Positions 8,230 to 14,102 of a DNA stretch of 26,286 bases are shown in pieces; the stretch's first letter is position 1, and each line of letters opens with the position of its first letter. The notes beneath the pieces were generated by a model. The model was not told the DNA's origin, searched no databases, and worked only from the letters and a program-made list of their open reading frames with translations. The translations under genes were made by a program, and so were the position numbers. The DNA lies in assembly GCA_947165805.1 (NCBI GenBank), contig CAMVBT010000002.1, positions 1 through 26,286 of the forward strand, written 5' to 3'. The DNA comes from an uncultured Clostridia bacterium (GTDB lineage Bacteria; Bacillota; Clostridia; Oscillospirales; Ruminococcaceae).

Positions 8230-8625
8230 ATGTCAAAAGAAACCGCAAAGAAGCTCATAGCGGAGCTCGAAACAAACGCAGAACTCAAAGCAAAGGTGAG
8301 CGGCATCACCGACGCCGCACAGCTCGTAAAGATAGCTGTAGACGCGGGATATGACGTTACCGCCGAAGAACTTATCGAGGCTGACAGAGAGCACAGAGCC
8401 GAGCAGGCAAAGAACACGGACGAAAAGCTGTCATTAGACGACCTCGAAGGTGCTGCGGGCGGTAGGACATGGGAAGGCGAAGATGCCTCGGACGGACACG
8501 AAATGGGCTGTACCGCGTGCTATCACGGCAAATCATACAGTGAGGAAAACAATGAATGGTGCCAAAAAATATATTATTATCCGGGCGGCGGATATAACTG
8601 CGGCGTGTCCGAAAGCTATCTGTAA
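8230..8625 (+). CDS. Nif11-leader RiPP precursor peptide 2
   Basis: A 131-residue precursor. A GTG at 8221 is in frame, but ATG 8230 is chosen because GAGGTGAT lies just before it and the product then aligns with its paralogues from the first residue. The leader (1-78) ends in GAAGG. The 53-aa core has DGHEMGC at 10-16, Cys19, Tyr20, Tyr25, Trp32-Cys33 and Tyr37-38-39. A Gly-rich stretch (PGGGY) then leads to Cys46. Core and leader are closest to precursor 1, including the Cys16/Cys19 pair that precursors 3-5 lack. The 85-base gap upstream contains only a weak GC-rich repeat (GCAGCG/CGCTGC). Confidence 0.92.
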   Translation: MSKETAKKLIAELETNAELKAKVSGITDAAQLVKIAVDAGYDVTAEELIEADREHRAEQAKNTDEKLSLDDLEGAAGGRTWEGEDASDGHEMGCTACYHGKSYSEENNEWCQKIYYYPGGGYNCGVSESYL

Positions 8626-8671
8626 AATACAAATATGGAAATGTTTTTTTCTGATAAGTTTTTAAACCGTA

Positions 8672-8708
8672 CCCATGGCTCTTACCGTTTTGCTGTAAAT
8701 GTCATGGG
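8672..8708 (+). promoter_or_regulatory. Imperfect hairpin between precursors 2 and 3
   Basis: CCCATG (8672-8677) pairs with CATGGG (8703-8708), and inside it TTAC (8682-8685) pairs with GTAA (8695-8698). A symmetric 4x4 internal loop separates the stems and the end loop is 9 bases. It sits in the longest gap of the precursor array (125 bases). A T-run lies upstream of the hairpin rather than downstream, so it is not a normal terminator. It could be an mRNA-processing or stability element. Confidence 0.35.
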
Positions 8709-8750
8709 ATAAAGTAAACCGAAAACAAAAACAAACAGGAGGATATTACA

Positions 8751-9173
8751 ATGTCAAAGGAAAACGCAAAGAAGCTCATGGCAGAGCTTGGAACAAACGA
8801 AGAACTCAAAGCAAAGGTAAAAGGTATCACGGACCCGGCGCAGCTTTTAAAGATAGCTGTCGACGCGGGCTATGACGTTACCGTCGAGGAAATGATCGAA
8901 GCCGAGAAGGAAAAGAGAGCGGAGCAGGCAAGGAACACGGACGAAAAGCTGTCTTTAGATGACCTCGAAGCTGCTGCGGGCGGTGTAAGCGGAAACGGTG
9001 AGACAGCTTCCGACGGACACGAAATGGGCTGTGACGTAAGCTATCATTGGAGAGGCTACAGCGAAGAACACAACGAATGGTGCAATAATGAATTTTATAT
9101 TTCTGACAATAAGAGCTGTGGTTCAGGTACAAACGATTCTTGTACGATAGGTTCCGGTAAATTTGACCGATAA
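8751..9173 (+). CDS. Nif11-leader RiPP precursor peptide 3
   Basis: A 140-residue precursor, start ATG 8751 behind AGGAGGAT. The leader (1-78) differs from 1 and 2 in carrying VEEMIEAEKEK in the middle and DDLEAAAGG at its end. The core is the longest of the set (62 aa). It has DGHEMGC at 10-16, Ser19 in place of Cys, Tyr20, Tyr25, His29, Trp32-Cys33, Tyr38, Cys45 and Cys53, with a Ser/Gly/Asn-rich tail. Unlike the other four it lacks Trp at core position 3. Lys occurs only at 43 and 59. The tail length variation suggests that the region after Tyr38 is under little constraint. Confidence 0.92.
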   Translation: MSKENAKKLMAELGTNEELKAKVKGITDPAQLLKIAVDAGYDVTVEEMIEAEKEKRAEQARNTDEKLSLDDLEAAAGGVSGNGETASDGHEMGCDVSYHWRGYSEEHNEWCNNEFYISDNKSCGSGTNDSCTIGSGKFDR

Positions 9174-9219
9174 ACATCAGATATCCGGCATACATCAAAA
9201 TAATAAGGAGAGCATGACC

Positions 9220-9618
9220 ATGTCAAAAGAAACAGCAAAAAAACTCATAGCCGACTTACAGTCGAGCGAGGAACTCAAAGCAAAGGTGAACGGTATCACC
9301 GACCCCGTGGAGCTCTTAAAGATAGCTGTTGAGGCGGGCTATGATGTTACCGCCGAGGAAATGATCGAAGCCGAGAAGGAAAAGAGAGCGGAACAGTCAA
9401 AGAACACCGACGAAAAGCTGTCTCTCGATGATCTCGAAGGTGCTGCGGGCGGTGAGTTGTGGGGAGGCGAGGACGCTCCCGACGGTCATGAAATGGGCTG
9501 CCTTATGAGTTATTACGGTATGGATTATCAGCGGGATAACAATATATGGTGCCGACACGAATATTATTGTACCAATGCAAACTATGAAGGTACCGGGTAT
9601 ATAACCCTGCCCGATTGA
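9220..9618 (+). CDS. Nif11-leader RiPP precursor peptide 4
   Basis: A 132-residue precursor. In-frame ATGs at 9163 and 9214 are rejected. ATG 9220 has AAGGAG (9205-9210) at a good distance and matches the paralogues, while 9163 would overlap precursor 3. The leader begins MSKETAKKLIADLQSS and ends DDLEGAAGG. The 54-aa core has DGHEMGC at 10-16, Ser19, Tyr20, Tyr25, Trp32-Cys33, Tyr37-Tyr38 and Cys39, with only three Cys. This core has no Lys at all. Its Pro9 and the Gln26 region pair it with precursor 5 as a subfamily. Confidence 0.92.
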   Translation: MSKETAKKLIADLQSSEELKAKVNGITDPVELLKIAVEAGYDVTAEEMIEAEKEKRAEQSKNTDEKLSLDDLEGAAGGELWGGEDAPDGHEMGCLMSYYGMDYQRDNNIWCRHEYYCTNANYEGTGYITLPD

Positions 9619-9636
9619 CAGCAGGAGGATAACGAT

Positions 9637-10035
9637 ATGTCAAAAGAAAACGCAAAGAAGCTCATAGCGGAGCTTCAGACAAACGAGGAACTGAAAGCAA
9701 AGATCAAAGGTATCACAGACCCCGCACAGCTCGTTAAGATAGCTGCCGATGCGGGATATGATGTTACCGCCGAGGAACTTATCGAGGCTGACAGAAAACA
9801 AAGAGCCGAACAGGCAGCCAATACCGACGAAAAGCTGTCCATAGACGACCTTGAGGGAGCTGCGGGCGGAGCCGCCTGGAGGAGTGAGGATGCGCCGGAC
9901 GGTCATGAAATGGGCTGCTTCTGGAGCTATCACGGATACTCCTATCAGCAGGAAAACGGTCTGTGGTGCAATCAGGCTCATTATTGCAATTCTTCCTACG
10001 AAAGCAAGCCGGACGATATTCGTGACTGTCATTGA
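9637..10035 (+). CDS. Nif11-leader RiPP precursor peptide 5
   Basis: A 132-residue precursor starting 18 bases after precursor 4, behind GGAGGATA. The leader ends LSIDDLEGAAGG. The 54-aa core has DGHEMGC at 10-16, Ser19, Tyr20, Tyr25, Asn29, Trp32-Cys33, Tyr38, Cys39 and Cys53 next to the C-terminal His. A single core Lys is at 46. Its stop codon lies inside the loop of a perfect inverted repeat (10021-10046), which marks the end of the precursor array and may separate it from the acyl-assembly genes. Confidence 0.93.
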   Translation: MSKENAKKLIAELQTNEELKAKIKGITDPAQLVKIAADAGYDVTAEELIEADRKQRAEQAANTDEKLSIDDLEGAAGGAAWRSEDAPDGHEMGCFWSYHGYSYQQENGLWCNQAHYCNSSYESKPDDIRDCH

Positions 10036-10088
10036 TGACAGTCACGCGGAAGAACAATGATCGTATCACGCGGAGCAAATTTGTTCTT
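10021..10088 (+). terminator. Double hairpin at the end of the precursor array (attenuator or stabiliser)
   Basis: Two consecutive inverted repeats. The first is CGTGACTGTCAT (10021-10032) with ATGACAGTCACG (10035-10046), perfectly complementary and with the precursor-5 stop codon in its apex. The second is AAGAACAA (10050-10057) with TTGTTCTT (10081-10088). The second 3' arm is U-rich but only a short T stretch follows. A partial terminator or an RNase-protecting cap are both possible; either would make precursor mRNA more abundant than the enzyme genes downstream. The octamer CACGCGGA also occurs twice here (10043-10050 and 10067-10074). Confidence 0.5.
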
Positions 10089-10106
10089 TAAGAAAAGGGT
10101 AAACGA

Positions 10107-11009
10107 ATGATAACTGTAAAGCAAGACGATATCGGACTTTACCGTGACTTGTTTTCCGGATACCGGACGCTGTACACCGACAGGTGTGCGGACAGAACGG
10201 CTCGCGCGGGAAGAGCGCTGTACGCTTTTCTTGACGGCGAGCCGGCGGGGTATCTGTTAATATCGGACGAGCACGGCGGCGATTTCATAAGCTATGTATT
10301 TACCGTGCCGGATAAACGCGGCATGGGCGTTATGCAGACGCTTATCCGTTATGCCGCCGATACTGCTGAAAAAATGATCGGCACTGCGTTTTCGGACGCA
10401 CGTGAGTTCGCACCCGCTCTGATGCACGTTATGGAGAAGCTCGGATTTGAGCAGGGCGGGTCAAGGTATATGTTCCGCTGTGACGGCGACGATCTCTGGG
10501 AACGCTGGGACGCTTACATGAACAAGACGGGTAAGCGGCTGTGCGATACGCTCCGTCGGCAGGGATATTCCACAGTGCTTCTCAGTGAAGCGTCGGAGGA
10601 ACTGCTCGAACAGTATCGTCAGACCCCGACAAGCGAATATAAAAACCCCCTCAATCATCAGCATCTGATAATGCCGGGCGCGGAAGTGACGAAAGATGTC
10701 AGCGTATTATGCGTAAGAAACGGCGTTCTGTCTGCGTATGTGTTCGCATATATGCCGGAGCGCAGGAGCGCGATATTCAAAACGCTTTCGTCATCGGCGG
10801 CGCTCCACGGCAGCGGTGTGATACTGCTCCCGATAGCCGAGTCGCTTGCAAGGGTACGTGAGCGCGGGTGTAAGCAGTTCGTGTTCTCAATGGACGGTAT
10901 CGGAGATCACGCAAATTCCTTCCGGGACAAGGTGCTTTCCGTGCTGATTTCAAAGACAAGCAAAAGAATAAGCTATGTCTATTATCCGAAAAGGGAGACA
11001 AACGTATGA
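10107..11009 (+). CDS. GNAT-like acyltransferase of double length
   Basis: A 300-residue protein, start ATG 10107 behind AAAAGGG. The N-terminal half is a recognisable GNAT fold. A strand at FISYVFTV (60-67) leads into the acyl-CoA/phosphopantetheine loop PDKRGMGV (68-75), and LMHVMEKLGF is the typical late GNAT helix. The C-terminal half (about 170-290) looks like a second, degenerate GNAT-like fold without a clear binding loop. The stop overlaps the ACP start by ATGA. GNAT enzymes attach fatty or polyketide acyl groups to peptides in the selidamide and goadvionin RiPP families. With an ACP, ketosynthase pair and ketoreductase immediately downstream, transfer from ACP to peptide is a reasonable inference. 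A simple acetyltransferase acting as immunity factor remains possible. Confidence 0.8.
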   Translation: MITVKQDDIGLYRDLFSGYRTLYTDRCADRTARAGRALYAFLDGEPAGYLLISDEHGGDFISYVFTVPDKRGMGVMQTLIRYAADTAEKMIGTAFSDAREFAPALMHVMEKLGFEQGGSRYMFRCDGDDLWERWDAYMNKTGKRLCDTLRRQGYSTVLLSEASEELLEQYRQTPTSEYKNPLNHQHLIMPGAEVTKDVSVLCVRNGVLSAYVFAYMPERRSAIFKTLSSSAALHGSGVILLPIAESLARVRERGCKQFVFSMDGIGDHANSFRDKVLSVLISKTSKRISYVYYPKRETNV

Positions 11010-11278
11010 ACGAAGAATTTAAAAAGATAATAAGAGAGAGCCTTATCTCTCATCTCGATATAGATGATGATACGCGCGCCGGAATGACCGACGACACTAT
11101 CATCTTCAACACGGGCGATGACCGCCCCAACCTCGGGCTCGATTCGATAGACTCACTTGAACTCGTCACAATGATATTTGAGCTGTTCGGGTATGATGTT
11201 CCTGCCGAGGATGTAAAGAAACTGTACTCCGTGAACGCTATCGCGGCATATCTTAATGAGCATGGTATAACAGAATGA
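11006..11278 (+). CDS. Acyl carrier protein
   Basis: A 90-residue acidic, helical protein with the phosphopantetheine attachment motif GLDSIDSLEL. The modified Ser is residue 47 (LDS), followed by the helix LVTMIFELFG that ACPs use for partner docking. Length and charge are typical of type II fatty-acid or polyketide carrier proteins. It overlaps the acyltransferase upstream and the ketosynthase downstream by ATGA junctions. It is therefore probably a dedicated carrier for this locus rather than the housekeeping ACP. It would need a phosphopantetheinyl transferase encoded elsewhere; none is in the window. Confidence 0.93.
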   Translation: MNEEFKKIIRESLISHLDIDDDTRAGMTDDTIIFNTGDDRPNLGLDSIDSLELVTMIFELFGYDVPAEDVKKLYSVNAIAAYLNEHGITE

Positions 11279-12375
11279 ACAGAGTGGTAATAACCGGAAT
11301 GGGCGCTCTCAGCGGTGAGATAAAGCCCTGTACGGCATTCGATACAACGGGTCTGCTGACGGATAAATTCGGTGAGATCGACGGACTCGACTGCGAAAAC
11401 AGGCTGTTTGATATTATTGGTCGTTCACTTAATGAAATGCTTGCCGATGCGGGACTGACGAGTGCGGACATCTCCGCTTATGGCGCGGATTGCCGTATGT
11501 TCTTCGGGACACTCCTCGCCCGAGATAACACATATCTCGCCCACAGCAGAATCGGTGCGGACACGCTCGCCATGATGAACGAATTTGCGGTATATGCCGC
11601 AGGTCTTGCGGGGGTGCGCGGTACTGTCGATATATCCTCGGCTTCATGCGCTGCGGGAACCACTGCGATAGGAATGGCGTTCGACTTCATAAGAAACGGG
11701 CTGTGCAGATGCGCGGTCGCTGGCGGCGCGGAAGAGCAGACGCAGATAGCGGGCTATGGTTTCAACTGCCTTAAATCACTGTCCCACGATGTCTGCAATC
11801 CGTATGATGTGAACCACGACGGGATAAACATCGGTGAGGGCGGCGCGTTTTTCATGCTTGAAACGCTCGAAAGCGCACAGGCGAGAAAAGCGAAGATATA
11901 CTGTGAGATACTCGGCTTTGCGAGCGGCAATGACGCTTATCACGCTACAAGCCCAGAGCCTACGGGTGAGGAAGCATATCATCTTATGCTGAACGCTCTC
12001 GATGACGCGGGTATTTCCGCTGAACAGATAGACTACATCAATGGTCACGGCACAGGCACGGTGCTCAATGACTCTATGGAAACGAATGCGCTGAAAAAGC
12101 TGTACGACAGTGCGGAACGCAAACCGTTCGTAAGCTCGACCAAGTCGCTTATCGGACATTGTATGGGAGCGTCTGGCGCAATAGAGCTTGCAAGCGTTCT
12201 GCGTTCGATTCAGAGCGGAGAGCCGATAATTATGCCGCGTCTTACGGATCCGCTCGACGACAGCGGAATGTACAATGCTCCTAAAAAGATCGACATAGAC
12301 TACGCGATGTCGAACAGTTTCGGCTTTGCCGGCAACAGCGCAAGCATCGTTATAAGAAGGTGGGGGGACGAATGA
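11275..12375 (+). CDS. Beta-ketoacyl-ACP synthase, catalytic (KS-alpha/FabF-like)
   Basis: A 366-residue thiolase-fold condensing enzyme with the full active site: Cys125 (SSASCAAGTTAIG), His258 (NGHGTGTVLND) and His295 (TKSLIGHCMGASG). The C-terminal NSFGFAGN motif is also present. It is somewhat shorter than FabF (about 410 aa), mainly in the N-terminal half. It should condense malonyl-ACP with an acyl starter. The next gene encodes a ketosynthase-like protein without the nucleophilic Cys, so the pair resembles the KS/chain-length-factor heterodimer of type II polyketide synthases. No malonyl-transferase, dehydratase or enoyl reductase is in the window, so those would come from primary metabolism or not be needed. 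Confidence 0.92.
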   Translation: MNRVVITGMGALSGEIKPCTAFDTTGLLTDKFGEIDGLDCENRLFDIIGRSLNEMLADAGLTSADISAYGADCRMFFGTLLARDNTYLAHSRIGADTLAMMNEFAVYAAGLAGVRGTVDISSASCAAGTTAIGMAFDFIRNGLCRCAVAGGAEEQTQIAGYGFNCLKSLSHDVCNPYDVNHDGINIGEGGAFFMLETLESAQARKAKIYCEILGFASGNDAYHATSPEPTGEEAYHLMLNALDDAGISAEQIDYINGHGTGTVLNDSMETNALKKLYDSAERKPFVSSTKSLIGHCMGASGAIELASVLRSIQSGEPIIMPRLTDPLDDSGMYNAPKKIDIDYAMSNSFGFAGNSASIVIRRWGDE

Positions 12376-13352
12376 CAGCGTATATTGAAAGCGTCGGCAT
12401 CATCTCCCGCTGCGCGCAGTCTGTGGAGACTGTCACGGAACTTCTGAACGGCAGTGAAGCAGCTTTATCACCCATGCCGATAGAATTTGATTCGCAGATA
12501 CCTCCCGCGAAAATGCGCCGGAACAGCAGATACAACAAGCTCGCCTGCACTGCCGCCGACAACGCAGTACGCGGGGCTTTCGTCCCCGAGGATACCGACC
12601 GCCGCAGGATAGGCACGATCATATCCACAGGCTACGGTTCGAGCGTATATTATACACAGTTCGCGGACACGGTCGTGAAGGATGTTCCCGGACTTTGCAG
12701 CCCGTTTGTTTATTCGGGAATGGTGCCGAACGCCTGTGTCGGGCAGATATGTATTCTGAACGGCTTCAAGGGCGTGAGTACGGTGCTTACGGGCGGCGAT
12801 CCGCTTGAATACTCTTCCCTGCTGCTCGGAACAAACAAGGCTGATATGATACTCTGCGGCTCGGTCGAGGAATACAACGAAGCGCTTTATGCCGAGCTCG
12901 GCAGGCTCGAAACGCTGAAATGCAGCGAGCTTTCGGAGGGCGCCGCAATGTTTATGCTGACCCGCGAAAAGACAGATAAAACGCATTGCGCGGTGACGGA
13001 TTTTTCGTCCGCGTCTCTCGGTAAAAGCCCGCTCCTTCACAGACTTGACGATAATTCCGCCGAAATTGTTTTCGGTGTGCTTGACAGATATAATGACACT
13101 CCCGATGCGGTATTCACAGCCGCAAACGGAACATACTTCGATGATATGGAAGATGCCGCAATATATAAAAAATTCCCCGAAGCGGTTCGGCTTGCTCCGA
13201 AGAAATACACGGGTGAAACTCTCGGCTGCGGATATGCGATTAACGCGGCTTTTGCGGCTGCGGCGATAAGCTGCGGCAAATACGATAAAGTGCTTGTTAC
13301 GGGCGTTGATATGGTCGGTAATTACTGCACATCAATGATCGAAAGGGCGTAA
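12372..13352 (+). CDS. Ketosynthase-like protein lacking the catalytic Cys (chain-length-factor-like)
   Basis: A 326-residue protein. A GTG at 12360 is in frame, but ATG 12372 is preferred: it forms the same ATGA overlap seen at other junctions and has GGGGGGAC in front. The fold is ketosynthase-like, but where the active Cys should be it reads VLTGGDPLEYS, with Gly-Asp in place of the nucleophile. The conserved His regions are also degenerate (VFTAANGTYFDD in place of the HGTGT block). It is about 40 residues shorter than the ketosynthase before it. The expected role is the non-catalytic partner that shapes the chain-length pocket. Its divergence from known chain-length factors is large, so the subgroup is uncertain. 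Confidence 0.75.
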   Translation: MTAYIESVGIISRCAQSVETVTELLNGSEAALSPMPIEFDSQIPPAKMRRNSRYNKLACTAADNAVRGAFVPEDTDRRRIGTIISTGYGSSVYYTQFADTVVKDVPGLCSPFVYSGMVPNACVGQICILNGFKGVSTVLTGGDPLEYSSLLLGTNKADMILCGSVEEYNEALYAELGRLETLKCSELSEGAAMFMLTREKTDKTHCAVTDFSSASLGKSPLLHRLDDNSAEIVFGVLDRYNDTPDAVFTAANGTYFDDMEDAAIYKKFPEAVRLAPKKYTGETLGCGYAINAAFAAAAISCGKYDKVLVTGVDMVGNYCTSMIERA

Positions 13353-13355
13353 ACT

Positions 13356-14075
13356 ATGGGAATACTTGAAGGTAAAAAAGTGCTTGTCACAGGCATTTCC
13401 GGCGGTATCGGTCTTGCCTGCGGCAAGCTGTTCATTGCCGAGGGTGCGGAAGTCCTCGGTTCATACCGCACGATGAAGCCGGAGCTCGAAGCTCTCGGTG
13501 CGAAGCTGTTCGCCCTTGATACCGATGACCGTGAGAACATCGAAAAGACAGTCAAAGCAGAGATACGGTCTTTCGGCGGCATTGATGCTCTTGTCAACTG
13601 TATCGGCATTACTGCGCCGGAGCCGCTGTTCGCTGCAGCCCCCGTTAAATGGGAAAACGTGATAGAAACTAACTTGTTCTCTGCAATGAGGATAATGCAG
13701 GGTGCGATAGTTCCGCTCGTGTCAAAAAAGGGCGGTGCGATAGTTAATATAAGCTCGGTGTTCAGTATCAGAGGCGGTGTCGGACAGTCAGGCTATTGTG
13801 CGTCTAAAGGGGCGCTTGACGCAATGACGAGAGCTGCCGCGACAGAGCTTGCGGGCAAAAATATCCGTGTGAATACGGTCGCTCCCGGATTTATCGAAAC
13901 GGAAATGACAGCGGGATTTGATGAGAAGTTCCGCACGGAAAGCCTTGCAAAGATACCGATGAAGCGCTTCGGAAAGCCGGAGGAGGTCGCGGAGCTGTGC
14001 GCGTTCCTCATAAGTGATAAGGCAAAGTACATTACCGGGCAGTCATTTGTTATCGACGGAGGGCTGTCGGTTTGA
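13356..14075 (+). CDS. 3-oxoacyl-ACP reductase (FabG-like SDR)
   Basis: A 239-residue short-chain dehydrogenase/reductase starting three bases after the preceding stop. It has the NAD(P)-binding TGISGGIG (residues 12-19), the structural motif NCIG, and the catalytic residues Ser134, Tyr147 and Lys151 (YCASK). The APGFIETEM segment and C-terminal YITGQSFVIDGG are typical of FabG. In this operon it should reduce the beta-ketoacyl-ACP made by the ketosynthase pair to a beta-hydroxyacyl-ACP. With no dehydratase alongside, a hydroxyacyl product is one plausible end point. A general FabG role cannot be excluded, but position argues for a dedicated one. Confidence 0.93.
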   Translation: MGILEGKKVLVTGISGGIGLACGKLFIAEGAEVLGSYRTMKPELEALGAKLFALDTDDRENIEKTVKAEIRSFGGIDALVNCIGITAPEPLFAAAPVKWENVIETNLFSAMRIMQGAIVPLVSKKGGAIVNISSVFSIRGGVGQSGYCASKGALDAMTRAAATELAGKNIRVNTVAPGFIETEMTAGFDEKFRTESLAKIPMKRFGKPEEVAELCAFLISDKAKYITGQSFVIDGGLSV

Positions 14076-14102
14076 ATAAATTCCATGAAAGGTGATATAC
14101 AA

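Noticed and set aside
7866..8417. A minus-strand frame spanning precursors 1 and 2
   Set aside because: Antisense to the repeated leaders; similar frames appear under other precursors because the leaders are near copies.
7770..10035. The five similar 390-base units as a DNA repeat array or CRISPR-like repeat
   Set aside because: Similarity is at protein level and strongest in leaders; gaps vary from 18 to 125 bases. They are paralogous genes, not a repeat array.
7770..10035. Precursors as lanthipeptides or thiazole/oxazole peptides
   Set aside because: No LanM/LanBC or YcaO gene is in the window, and the cores are poor in Ser/Thr next to Cys.
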